NCBI GenBank assembly: GCA_002428445.1
Contig: DIWJ01000058.1
Coordinates: forward strand, 21,094-85,093
Source: Syntrophaceae bacterium UBA6109
GTDB lineage: Bacteria; Desulfobacterota; Syntrophia; Syntrophales; UBA6109
Reading direction: 5' to 3'
Length of the DNA: 64,000 bases
The notes below the pieces were generated by a model. It was not told the DNA's origin. It did not search any database and saw nothing but the letters and a program-made list of their open reading frames with translations. Position numbers and translations under genes: made by a program. Positions 27,842 to 36,228 of the stretch are shown here, one piece after another (the first letter of the stretch is position 1; every line of letters begins with the position of its first letter).

Positions 27842-29091
27842 CCCAAGACCCCTCCGGCAAAAAGAACCGAAAGATTAGGTGTGCCTTGCCAGTCTTTCAA
27901 TTTTGGATGCCTGTCGCCAGCGACGATATCCGTTGCACCCCCATCAGTCTTGGCGAAGCAGAGCACATCCTTTGGGTCAACCTTGCTGAGGATCACAGGG
28001 GAGTGAGTCGCCAAAAGCATTTGTGCATCGTACACCGAAGACAGCGACTGTAAGGCAGCTTCAACGGCCCTCGGGTGTATACCGTTTTCTGGCTCTTCTA
28101 TCACGTAGCATCCACGGAAGTCCGAAAGATAAGCGGGCAATGTCAAGGCCAGCAAGCGAAGCGTTCCGTCGGATGCCAACCACGAAGGCACTTCAAGATT
28201 GTTACGATATCGCAGAATCATGTAACGATGCTTGATGTCGACAAGTTCCTGAATTCGAATCCCCTCGAAATCCGGCAACGCCGTTTGCAGGTGGTCGATC
28301 CAATCTTGAAATCTCGGCAAATTCGTCTGCATCAGCTTCTCGATGACCCAAGGCAGATTCGAGCCGTCCGGTTTGAATCCTTTGACCTGCCCAGGTGGAC
28401 TTGCCTTTCGAATCAACAGACTGTTGAGAATCAATTGTTGGATTCCATCGGACAAAAATGTTTTTAGCCACGTCGAGACAGGAAAGCTTGTTTCGTCAGC
28501 CGGAAGATTTGCCAAGGCTGACCGGCGAGGATTAGTACGGTACGATGGATTGTAGCCTTTGATCGTTTCAGCGTAGTAGTTATCGTTTCCACCTGCCTCC
28601 TTGCTGACTACGATCGCCTGAACTTTTCTTGGTTTGCCCTTCTTGGAGAGAATACTTGTAGGAGGTATGCGTAATTCCGGAAAGAGTAATCGCTCGGGCT
28701 CCTCGTAGCTGTTATCTGTTTTCAGGACCACACGTTCCACACGCAAACCGATACCCTGATTATCCACATCCATTCCCACAGCCACTTCATAGCGGACGCG
28801 ATCGAAGGCGGGATTTGCCAGTGTCTCCCGCAAGTTTTCAGGTATAGCAGCTTCGATGGCCAACTCGAACGCCTCTCCCTGCCGGCGCCACATCAGATCT
28901 TCGGGATTGCTCGCGCGGTCACCGATTGCTTCTTCCACACCCCGGCGTACGACATCTCCGAGGAAGCCAATGACATCAAGAAATGTCGTCTTGCCGGTGG
29001 CGTTCGGGCCTACGAGTACCTGAAATGGCTTCAGCGGTTGTCTGATGTAGTGAAGACATCGGTAGTTCAGCGCCTCAATCAGCGTAATCAT
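27838..29091 (-). CDS. AAA-family ATPase (RecF/OLD/SMC-like ABC fold), probable defence ATPase
   Basis: 417 residues. Walker A is G28-PNATGK-T35, preceded by the usual first strand; Walker B with catalytic Glu is CYVIEEPENGIHP (E332/E333); a signature-like LASDGTLRLLAL and a switch His363 in LLATHSP complete an ABC-type ATPase head. The middle (about 100-280) would form the coiled or beta insertion typical of AAA_21-type proteins. The start ATG follows GGAGGG directly after a TAA of a small open frame. The partner gene overlaps by ATGA. Base composition is lower in GC than the flanks, pointing to horizontal transfer. A role in phage defence is inferred from architecture. Confidence 0.75.
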   Translation of the reverse strand: MITLIEALNYRCLHYIRQPLKPFQVLVGPNATGKTTFLDVIGFLGDVVRRGVEEAIGDRASNPEDLMWRRQGEAFELAIEAAIPENLRETLANPAFDRVRYEVAVGMDVDNQGIGLRVERVVLKTDNSYEEPERLLFPELRIPPTSILSKKGKPRKVQAIVVSKEAGGNDNYYAETIKGYNPSYRTNPRRSALANLPADETSFPVSTWLKTFLSDGIQQLILNSLLIRKASPPGQVKGFKPDGSNLPWVIEKLMQTNLPRFQDWIDHLQTALPDFEGIRIQELVDIKHRYMILRYRNNLEVPSWLASDGTLRLLALTLPAYLSDFRGCYVIEEPENGIHPRAVEAALQSLSSVYDAQMLLATHSPVILSKVDPKDVLCFAKTDGGATDIVAGDRHPKLKDWQGTPNLSVLFAGGVLG

Positions 29092-29440
29092 TTATTTCCC
29101 TCCACGACGGCCCACGTTTTTTCTTAAAGTAATGTGTGTCATTTGCGACGCCGATGAAGAATTCATCTTGGCAAAACGGCAACCGCCGTTGGCGTCCATG
29201 ACAGGGTAGATCGCGCCTATTAGGCTACAAAATTTGCCATGTCCCTGAAGTCCGATCACCGCCATAATACCGAGTCGTAAAGACGGAACATCGAATAGAT
29301 CTTTCCAGCTAAACACGTGCAATGTTGCACAGATATCATTGGTCGTCAAATGGAATATCCGATGATGCAGACTTTGGGCGGCGTAGCGTGGATGTCCCCG
29401 GCGATCTGCTCGATTGGCGTTCAGCTAGGCGGGACCTCTT
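29092..29440. other. Intergenic region upstream of the ATPase pair
   Basis: No gene is supported. An 85-codon frame on the minus strand (29349-29092) has only a TTG start, no Shine-Dalgarno and no recognisable family, though its TAA directly abuts the ATPase ATG. The composition is AT-rich until about 29390 and then returns to GC-rich before the LarA gene. The promoter of the ATPase pair should be in here; I could not identify one confidently. Confidence 0.4.
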
Positions 29441-30712
29441 TCAGCGCGCGGGCGCGCGATCGTCAAGGATGGGGATGCAGTCGCCGGCGTAGGGGATGCA
29501 GAGGATGGAAGGGTGGGCATAGCCCGCGAGGGCGATTTCCGCGGCCTCCGGGAGCGACCGGAAGCCCGTCATGAACATCTGCGTGAGTTCATCGGGATCG
29601 ATGCCGGAAGACACGACGAAAACGCGGTGGTCCTTGCAGCACCTTGCGAACAGGTAGGCCTTGGAGCTGTTGTCCGCCGAAAATCCCTGCCGGTTGAAGT
29701 CTTCGATGACCTGCTCCACGCTCTGCGCTTCTTTCAGCACCTTGCCGAACTTGCCGATGCCGTTCCGGCATTCGGCGATAAGGACGATCGCGCCGCCGGG
29801 CCTTGTCACCTGCTCAGCGACGACCATTCCCTTCTGCGCCTGGTGCAGGTCGATGTCCTTCGGATAACGCCCGGGGCTGACGAATACGACGTCATAGGCC
29901 TTCGGCACCCTTCGCACCCATGCCTTTTCGCAGATCCCGACGCCGCGCAGATGCGCCGCTTCGAGTTCGCCCGCCACGATTTCGACCACCTCGCCGCGGT
30001 AGTTCTTCACCGCGTTGACGATGAAGTCCGCCCCCGCCAGGCGCGCCGCCGCGACTGCTTCCTCGTGGAAGGTATTGCCCCGGATGATCCCGAGTACCGG
30101 CCCCGACGGGCGTATGGGATAGGAATGATGGGTCTTGATCGTTGCAAGGCCCGCGATGCCCGGCACGACGGACTTCCTGCCGCCGCCGAATCCCGCCGAC
30201 TGGTGCGGTGCGACGATTCCCGTCAGGATCTTCAGGGAGGCCTCCGCGTAATGGCGGTTGACGTGCACGGGCAGGCCCCTCTTCGTCGTGCCGAGATAGG
30301 TCAGCATACCCGGGTCCTGGCAGTCGTGGGAGATGACGCGAAGCCGGGAACGCCATGGGCCCAACATCTTGTTCAGATCCGCTTCGGTGGGCGGCTCGTG
30401 ATTTCCCGTCGCCACGATGACCGTGATCCGCTCGGGGCCGATGCCGGCCTCCGCCAGTTCTTCGACAAGAGCGGTCAGCATGATCTCGGTAGGTGCGGGA
30501 CGCGTGATGTCGTTGATGACGATGGCGACGGAGGTTTTCCCCCGGGCGAGCGCGGCCAGACGCTCGCATCCGATCGGCTGCGCGAGGGCCCGGCGGACAG
30601 CCGCCAGCGGATCCGGTGCGGCGGGGATCAGCTCCGGCAGAAGGACGTCCGCTTCCTGCGTCAATTTCAGATCGACGAATTGTTCTCCAAAAGGAAAGGT
30701 GACCGTCTGCAT
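29441..30712 (-). CDS. LarA-family (nickel-pincer-dependent racemase/epimerase) protein, paralogue 1
   Basis: 423 residues, full length for LarA (lactate racemase and relatives that invert alpha-hydroxy acids using a nickel-pincer nucleotide). The cofactor residues can be aligned: NDITRP (Asp/Arg), ATGNH (His), the HQSAGFGGGRK loop with the His and the Lys that carries the cofactor ten residues later, and HH sixteen residues after that Lys, the second of which is the nickel His. The start lies 150 bases after leuD-like. No larB, larC or larE (cofactor synthesis) is in the window. It is probably the last gene of the catabolic cluster. The substrate is a hydroxy acid, identity unknown. Confidence 0.85.
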   Translation of the reverse strand: MQTVTFPFGEQFVDLKLTQEADVLLPELIPAAPDPLAAVRRALAQPIGCERLAALARGKTSVAIVINDITRPAPTEIMLTALVEELAEAGIGPERITVIVATGNHEPPTEADLNKMLGPWRSRLRVISHDCQDPGMLTYLGTTKRGLPVHVNRHYAEASLKILTGIVAPHQSAGFGGGRKSVVPGIAGLATIKTHHSYPIRPSGPVLGIIRGNTFHEEAVAAARLAGADFIVNAVKNYRGEVVEIVAGELEAAHLRGVGICEKAWVRRVPKAYDVVFVSPGRYPKDIDLHQAQKGMVVAEQVTRPGGAIVLIAECRNGIGKFGKVLKEAQSVEQVIEDFNRQGFSADNSSKAYLFARCCKDHRVFVVSSGIDPDELTQMFMTGFRSLPEAAEIALAGYAHPSILCIPYAGDCIPILDDRAPAR

Positions 30713-30756
30713 GTCTCTACCCCACCATCCAATTTCTCAACAAATGAAATTGAAGC

Positions 30757-30778
30757 TCTCCGGAGCAAGCTCCGGAGA
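30757..30778 (-). terminator. Hairpin between the second leuD-like gene and LarA paralogue 1
   Basis: Perfect 9-bp stem TCTCCGGAG / CTCCGGAGA with a CAAG loop (CTTG on the minus strand). On the minus strand it is followed by GCTTCAATTTCATTTG, only moderately T-rich, so it may be a leaky terminator or processing hairpin within the operon. Confidence 0.4.
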
Positions 30779-30862
30779 ATCTTCGATCCCCAAGGAAGAG
30801 GCCAGTTCTCATCCGCTCGCTTATCCCGCCGCTTCGCCGCAGGACTGCACTCGCTGCCGGAT

Positions 30863-31366
30863 TCAAGAGCCTGTTATTCCCAAACGTTTTTGGACATACC
30901 TCGCCAACCCGCCGCCGTCCAATATCTCCTGCAGAAACGGCGGAATGGGTTTGAAGGAATATGTCCGGTTCCTGGTCACATTCCGGATCTCCCCCTTGGG
31001 GGCATCGATTTCCAGGAGATCGCCGTCCACGATGTCGCCCGCCGCCTCGGGCGACTCCAGGGGGAGAAGCCCCACGTTGACGGCGTTGCGGTAGAAGATG
31101 CGGGCGAAGGATTCCGCGATGACCACCTTGACCCCCGTCATCCGGATGGCCGTCGGGGCACTTTCGCGGGACGAGCCGCAACCGAAGTTCCTTCCCGCGG
31201 CGACGATATCGCCGGGATGCACCTCGGCGGCGAACTCAGGACGCGCGTCGGCGAAGCAATGATCCTTCAACTGTTCGGGGTGCTTGTTCCAGTTCGTGAG
31301 GAATCTGCCGGGGATGATGGCGTCCGTATCCACGTCATTCCCGAATTTCCAGGCCCTGTCCGCCAC
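30863..31366 (-). CDS. LeuD-like (isopropylmalate/homoaconitase family) small subunit, cluster paralogue
   Basis: 167 residues, the swivel domain that completes the active site of a two-subunit hydro-lyase. The conserved FGCGSSRE (with SAPTAI in place of HAPIAI) and GNDVDTDAIIPGRFL are present. The specificity loop reads GRFLTNWNKHPE, where the leucine-operon LeuD has ARYLNTSDPKA, so a different substrate is likely. The start is GTG at 31366, one base after the large subunit stop, implying coupling. It is part of the catabolic cluster rather than leucine synthesis, since a complete leuA-C-D operon with attenuator exists at 45-48.5 kb. The name leuD is therefore avoided. Confidence 0.85.
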   Translation of the reverse strand: MADRAWKFGNDVDTDAIIPGRFLTNWNKHPEQLKDHCFADARPEFAAEVHPGDIVAAGRNFGCGSSRESAPTAIRMTGVKVVIAESFARIFYRNAVNVGLLPLESPEAAGDIVDGDLLEIDAPKGEIRNVTRNRTYSFKPIPPFLQEILDGGGLARYVQKRLGITGS

Positions 31367-31367
31367 G

Positions 31368-32630
31368 TCAATTCACCTCCGTAGGATCGAGAATATATCC
31401 GGCCACGGCAGAAGCCGCGGCTGTGTAAGGGGATGCCAAGTACACCCTGCTGTTCTTGTGGCCCATCCGGCCGGCGAAATTGCGGTTGGTCGTTGAGATC
31501 GCCGTTTCGCCGTCTGCGAGGATGCCCATGTGTCCGCCGAGGCAGGGCCCGCAGATCGGCGGCGCAACGGTGGCGCCCGCCTCCAGGAAGGTTTCCAGAA
31601 GGCCTTCCCTGGCCGCCTGCAGGCTGACGGCCTGCGTCGCGGGAAAGACGAGCAGCCGGACGCCGCGGGCAACCTTCCGGCCCTTGAGAATCTCCGCCGC
31701 CGCGCGGAGGTCGTCCATCCGTCCGTTCGTGCAGGAGCCGATGACCGCCTGGTCGATCTGGACGTCCTTGACGTCCGCGGCGGGTGCAACGTTCGCCGGC
31801 GAATGCGGCAGGGCGACAAGCGGCCTTATCTGCGACGCATCCCAGCGGTATTGCCTTTCGTATGAAGCGTCCGCATCGCTGCGGAATATCGAAAAAGGTT
31901 CCCGGGTCCGCTCCTTGAGATAGTCGATCGTCACGTCGTCGGGCTCGATGATCCCGCTCTTTGCCCCGGCCTCGATCGCCATGTTGCACATGGTGAAGCG
32001 GCCGTCGATGGGCAGGCTGCGGACGGCGTCGCCCGCAAATTCCATGGCCCGGTAGAGGGCGCCGTCCACGCCGATCTGCCCGATGGCGTGCAGGATGAGA
32101 TCCTTGGCCGTCACCATCTTTCCTAGGGCGCCGTCGAAGACGAATTTCATCGACGCAGGGACCCGGAGCCAGACCTCGCCCAAAGCCATTGCGGCGGCGA
32201 TATCCGTGACCCCCAGGCCCGTCGCAAAGGCCCCCAGGGCGCCATAGGTGCAGGTGTGGGAATCGCCTCCCACGATGGTCTCGCCAGACCGGATCAGTCC
32301 CTGCTCGGGGAAAAGGGCGTGACAGATGCCGCCGCGCCCCTGTTCGAACCAGTTCGTGATCCCGTACCGGTCGATGAACACGGCCAGGTCCCTGAGCTGG
32401 GCGGCGGCCTCCAGCGTCGGGCTGGGAACGAAGTGGTCGGCCGTGATAAAAATCTTTTTCCGGTCGAAGACAGCGGCGACCTTCATCTTTTCAAGTTCCC
32501 GGAAGGTAGCCGTGCCGCTGATGTCATGGGCGATAACGGCGTCGAGCCGGGCGTTGATAATTTCTCCCGGAGCCGCTTTTTCCTGCCCGGCGGCCCTTGC
32601 CAGGATTTTTTCGGTAATGGTTGATCCCAA
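31368..32630 (-). CDS. LeuC-like (isopropylmalate/homoaconitase family) large subunit, cluster paralogue
   Basis: 420 residues holding a [4Fe-4S] cluster. The cysteines are in GSCTNGR (about residue 300) and [10 protein letters not shown] (about 360-369), with [18 protein letters not shown] upstream, all diagnostic of the aconitase superfamily. Compared with the leucine-operon LeuC (same length) it diverges in substrate regions (for example ITNWFEQGRGGICHALFPEQGL against the other's [19 protein letters not shown]). It and the small subunit probably hydrate/dehydrate a substituted malate such as dimethylmalate, methylmalate or a homologue; that is inference. It overlaps no gene; the small subunit follows within 1 base. 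Confidence 0.9.
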   Translation of the reverse strand: MGSTITEKILARAAGQEKAAPGEIINARLDAVIAHDISGTATFRELEKMKVAAVFDRKKIFITADHFVPSPTLEAAAQLRDLAVFIDRYGITNWFEQGRGGICHALFPEQGLIRSGETIVGGDSHTCTYGALGAFATGLGVTDIAAAMALGEVWLRVPASMKFVFDGALGKMVTAKDLILHAIGQIGVDGALYRAMEFAGDAVRSLPIDGRFTMCNMAIEAGAKSGIIEPDDVTIDYLKERTREPFSIFRSDADASYERQYRWDASQIRPLVALPHSPANVAPAADVKDVQIDQAVIGSCTNGRMDDLRAAAEILKGRKVARGVRLLVFPATQAVSLQAAREGLLETFLEAGATVAPPICGPCLGGHMGILADGETAISTTNRNFAGRMGHKNSRVYLASPYTAAASAVAGYILDPTEVN

Positions 32631-32656
32631 AGCGAAACCAGCTCCTTCCTCGCTGT

Positions 32657-34552
32657 TTATTCAAACATGTTCTTTATCTGCCGCGCCGTCAGGCGGTGCG
32701 ATGCGGAAAACTCATAGTTCCGCGTGACATTCCGGATGCGGACGACGGAGGACTTGAGAAGGCTCCTCGTGTCGGCGACAAGCAGTTCGTCGCCGTTTTC
32801 CAGCCTGCCGTAATCCTTCTCGTCCTCGAACATCAGCGGCAAGATGCCGAAATTCGCCAGGTTGGCCATGTGGATGCGTTCGATGCCCTTGGCGACGACG
32901 AGGCGCACGCCCACATACATCGGGCACAGCGCCGCATGTTCGCGGGACGATCCCTGGCCGTAGCTGACGCCCGCGACAATGGCCGACGCGATACCCTCCG
33001 CCCGATGGTCCCTGCAGCGCCCGAGAAATCGGGGCTCGACATCCCGGAAAAGGTATTCGCTCGACTTGGCCACATTGGAGCGGTACTTGCCCACTGGCCC
33101 GGACGGCAGGATATGGTCGGTCGTGATCTTGTCGCCCACCTTTGCGGCGACCCTGACCCTCAGCGCTCCCGGCAGCGGTGTTCTCTTCACGGGCTCGCCG
33201 ATGTTGGGGCCGCGGAAGACCGGTCCGGCGGCGTCCGCCGGCTGGATGATCATGTCGTCGTTCACATAGAACGCCTGCGGGACCGCGATCTCCGGATATT
33301 CCATGCCGAGATCCCGGGGGTCCGTAAGCCTGCCGGTCAGGGCGGAGGCGGCGGCCGTCTCCGGACTCGCCAGGTACACCTGTGCATCTTTTGTTCCGCT
33401 TCGTCCCTCGAAATTCCGGTTGCTGGTGCGGATCGAAACGGCGCCGCTTCGGGGGGACTGGCCGAATCCGACGCAGAACCCGCAGGCCGTCTCGAGGATG
33501 CGTCCCCCCGCATCGATCAGGTCTTTCAGGGCGCCGTTGTCGGCGATCATCCGGAACACCTGCCGGGAACCCGCGGCGACACCGAGGCTGACGTCTGGAT
33601 GCACCCGCTTCCCCTTGAGCATTGCCGCAACGGTCATCAGGTCTTGGAAGGATGAATTCGTGCAGCTTCCGATGAGGACCTGATCGACGGGGATTCCGGC
33701 GGCATCCCGAACCCGGCGGACGTTGTCCGGCGAATGGGGAAGGGCGACATTCGGCTCTATTGCGCCGAGGTCGATGTCCATTGCCGCGTCGTAGGCGGCA
33801 TCGGGATCGGCCTGCAGTTCCATCCAGTCATCGCCGCGTCCCTGGGCTGCGAAGAATTGCCGTGTGACCTCATCGCTGGGGAATATCGAGGTCGTGACGC
33901 CGAGTTCGGCCCCCATGTTGGCGATCGTTGCCCGCTCGGGTACGGTGAGGGCAGCGAGTCCGGGACCGCCGTATTCAATGGCCTTGCCGACATTGCCCTT
34001 TGTCGTCAGTTTCTTCAACAACTCCAGGATGACATCCTTGGCCGTCGACCACGGCCGCAGACGCCCGTGCAGGTTGATGCGCATCAGCTGCGGATAGATG
34101 AAATAGAAGGCCCCGCCCGCCATCGCCGTGGCGACGTCAAGGCCCCCTGCGCCGATGGCGAGCATGCCGGCGGCGCCGCAGGTGGGGGTGTGGCTGTCGC
34201 TGCCGATCAGCGTCCATCCCGGCCGGCTGAAGCGTTCCAGATGCACCTGATGGCAGATGCCGTTGCCGGGTTTCGAGAAGAGAATGCCGTATCTGGCCGC
34301 GACGGTCTGGAGGTAGCGATGGTCGTCGGCATTCTCGAAGCCTTCCTGCAGGGTCAGGTGGTCGGCGTAGGAGACCGAGAGTTTCGTCCGGACCCTGGGA
34401 ACACCCATCGCCTCGAACTGCAGATAGGCCATCGTCCCGAGTGCGTCCTGTGTCAGGGTCGAATCGATGCGGATGCCGACCTCGACGCCGGCCTTCGCCT
34501 CGCCGGACACCAGGTGGGACTTCGTCAGTTTTTCAAAAAGATTGTCGCCCAT
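32657..34552 (-). CDS. Aconitate hydratase, single-chain, short type
   Basis: 631 residues, shorter than E. coli AcnA/AcnB (about 890/865) and like the compact aconitases of thermophiles and deltaproteobacteria. It has the cluster ligands in GSCTNSS and CGFCVGFGQ, the active-site GSDSHTPTCGAAGMLAIGAG, and a fused swivel domain with YGQGSSREHAAL. Enzymes of this type interconvert citrate, cis-aconitate and isocitrate. Its place inside the catabolic cluster, between LarA paralogue 2 and a LeuCD pair, suggests either a dedicated tricarboxylate step or delivery of products to the TCA cycle. It lies 26 bases before the LeuC-like gene. Confidence 0.9.
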   Translation of the reverse strand: MGDNLFEKLTKSHLVSGEAKAGVEVGIRIDSTLTQDALGTMAYLQFEAMGVPRVRTKLSVSYADHLTLQEGFENADDHRYLQTVAARYGILFSKPGNGICHQVHLERFSRPGWTLIGSDSHTPTCGAAGMLAIGAGGLDVATAMAGGAFYFIYPQLMRINLHGRLRPWSTAKDVILELLKKLTTKGNVGKAIEYGGPGLAALTVPERATIANMGAELGVTTSIFPSDEVTRQFFAAQGRGDDWMELQADPDAAYDAAMDIDLGAIEPNVALPHSPDNVRRVRDAAGIPVDQVLIGSCTNSSFQDLMTVAAMLKGKRVHPDVSLGVAAGSRQVFRMIADNGALKDLIDAGGRILETACGFCVGFGQSPRSGAVSIRTSNRNFEGRSGTKDAQVYLASPETAAASALTGRLTDPRDLGMEYPEIAVPQAFYVNDDMIIQPADAAGPVFRGPNIGEPVKRTPLPGALRVRVAAKVGDKITTDHILPSGPVGKYRSNVAKSSEYLFRDVEPRFLGRCRDHRAEGIASAIVAGVSYGQGSSREHAALCPMYVGVRLVVAKGIERIHMANLANFGILPLMFEDEKDYGRLENGDELLVADTRSLLKSSVVRIRNVTRNYEFSASHRLTARQIKNMFE

Positions 34553-34588
34553 ATTGCTTTCCCCCGTCTTGCCGGCAGGCCGGGTCCT

Positions 34589-36049
34589 TCACGACCGGGA
34601 GACGGCCGGCGAGGACCTGCCGCTCCTGAGCATGGGCACGGCGTAGGGGCCTTCGCGGATGAAGGCCGTGCTCGGCCGTTCGCTGTTCCGACGCTGGCGG
34701 TCGTAGGCGAAGAGAAAGGCATTCTGGACCATCTCGGTCGCCTTCTTCAGATCGGACGCGGAAGGCGAATCCGCCCCGCACAGGAAGTCCAGACCGCAGC
34801 GTCCGGGCAGCATGCAGTACTGCTCGCGCGGGATGGCCGGCGCGCAGTAGATCAGCCCCTCCTCGCCGACCTTGCGGATCACCTTGCCCCACTCTTCCGG
34901 CCCCCACTGGTCCTTCGTGAAGGCCCACGAGGGGCTTTGCAGTATCCGCAGATATCCGTCGGCGCCCTGCAGCTTCAGGAGATGAAGGAGGCTCCTGTAT
35001 TCGAGACCGCCGATCGGATCGGCGTCGCGGTTGTCGGCGGCGATGATGATCGTCCCCGTCTTCTTCACGATGGGCAGCGCGTGGCAGGCGGCCTTCTCGG
35101 TCTGGTAGTGGTTCATGCCGACGTAGCCGCCGTGGGTCAGCACAACGTCGAACGCCTCGTCCACCTCGATCGCGGCGTAGCCGCGCACGAACTCGTAGGC
35201 CTCCCGGTGCGCGGCGACGAGGTCTCCGGCCACGACCTTCAGGAGGCGCATGTCCCGGTCGAGGTTGACGTTGACGATGAAGTCCACCCCCACGGTCAGG
35301 GCGATTTCCAGCGACTCCTCGTGGCAGGGATTGCCTTCCAGGATGAGGTTGTCGGAGAGCGGGGATTCGAGAAAGGCCGGACTGTGAAATTTCTGGATGG
35401 TCCGGCGGTCGACGAGCCCCGGACAGATCGACTTCCGCCCGCCGGAGACGCCGGCCATGAAATGGCTTTCCACGAGTCCCGTGGCAATGCGGATGTCGGC
35501 CCGGTAAAAGACGGCGTTGACGTAAACATCGCCGCCGGTGCGGGTCTTTCCCACGTAGGCCAGCGAATCCTGGTCCTCGCAATCGTGGTCGACGATTCGA
35601 TAGTCCCTGCAGACCTCTTCCCCGAGCATGTCCAGCTTTTCCTGTTTCGTGCTGGGCCGGTGCATACCCGTGCCGACGACGATCGTGATGTTCGACCGCC
35701 GGATTCCAGCCGCGGCGAGCTCCTGCAGGAGCGGGGTCATGATCCCGTTCTCCCCCTTGTAGGGAACCGGCCGCGTGATGTCGGAGACCGTAATCGCGAC
35801 GGTGACATCCCCCGGAGGCTTCGCCTTCCGTCCCACGATCTCGGCAAGAGGAGGACTTGAAATCGGTTCGGCCAGCGCGGCCCGGATCGCGGCGGGAGGG
35901 TCCGCGATGACGGGCATTTCCTTCATGGTCAGGACCTGGCAATCCGGCGGCACGGAAATCCCGAGACAATTCTTCCCGTATTCGACTTCCACCCTCTTCC
36001 AACCGGACAGATCCACCGCGCCGGCAATTCTTTTCATTTCCTGTTTCAT
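34589..36049 (-). CDS. LarA-family protein, paralogue 2
   Basis: 486 residues from ATG 36049 (AGAGGT 11 bases upstream; an ATG four codons later is an alternative). It is longer than LarA (about 425), with a C-terminal extension (RCGLDFLCGADSPSASDLKK onward, then a basic Arg/Ser tail). The nickel-pincer positions match: SDITRP, GTGMH, HDC, H-FMAGVSGGR-K with ten residues between His and Lys, and a His sixteen residues later. It shares the cluster with paralogue 1 but is not close to it in sequence, so they probably act on different substrates. It would need LarB/C/E, which are not in the window. Confidence 0.82.
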   Translation of the reverse strand: MKQEMKRIAGAVDLSGWKRVEVEYGKNCLGISVPPDCQVLTMKEMPVIADPPAAIRAALAEPISSPPLAEIVGRKAKPPGDVTVAITVSDITRPVPYKGENGIMTPLLQELAAAGIRRSNITIVVGTGMHRPSTKQEKLDMLGEEVCRDYRIVDHDCEDQDSLAYVGKTRTGGDVYVNAVFYRADIRIATGLVESHFMAGVSGGRKSICPGLVDRRTIQKFHSPAFLESPLSDNLILEGNPCHEESLEIALTVGVDFIVNVNLDRDMRLLKVVAGDLVAAHREAYEFVRGYAAIEVDEAFDVVLTHGGYVGMNHYQTEKAACHALPIVKKTGTIIIAADNRDADPIGGLEYRSLLHLLKLQGADGYLRILQSPSWAFTKDQWGPEEWGKVIRKVGEEGLIYCAPAIPREQYCMLPGRCGLDFLCGADSPSASDLKKATEMVQNAFLFAYDRQRRNSERPSTAFIREGPYAVPMLRSGRSSPAVSRS

Positions 36050-36089
36050 GGAACAAAACGTACCTCTAGCGAGCAACTGAGCTTTTATC

Positions 36090-36227
36090 AGGCTGCTCAA
36101 AAATGTCCGGATGCAAGGCACCCGAAATCCTGAGCCGTGAGGCGTACTGGGATGTACGTCGAACGGCGAAGGATGAGGGTCCTTCGATAGACTCAGGACA
36201 CAGCAGACGGGTGTTTTTCAGCAGCCC
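36090..36227. repeat. Long dispersed palindromic repeat (full-length copy)
   Basis: The ends are inverted repeats (AGGCTGCTCAAAAATG at the left, and CACCCGTCTGC... read inward from the right end GTTTTTCAGCAGCC), enclosing an inner hairpin (CGTAC-TGGGAT-GTACG). A shortened copy is at 10018-10082. The pattern resembles an intergenic repeat I have seen in many deltaproteobacterial genomes (GCTGCTGAAAAAC...GCAGCC type). It starts immediately after the stop codon of the UxaA gene on the minus strand and separates it from LarA paralogue 2. Confidence 0.75.
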
Positions 36228-36228
36228 G

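Noticed and set aside
29092..29349. 85-residue minus-strand frame before the ATPase gene as a third member of the defence module
   Set aside because: TTG start without a Shine-Dalgarno and no recognisable motif; its stop abutting the ATPase start is the only support.
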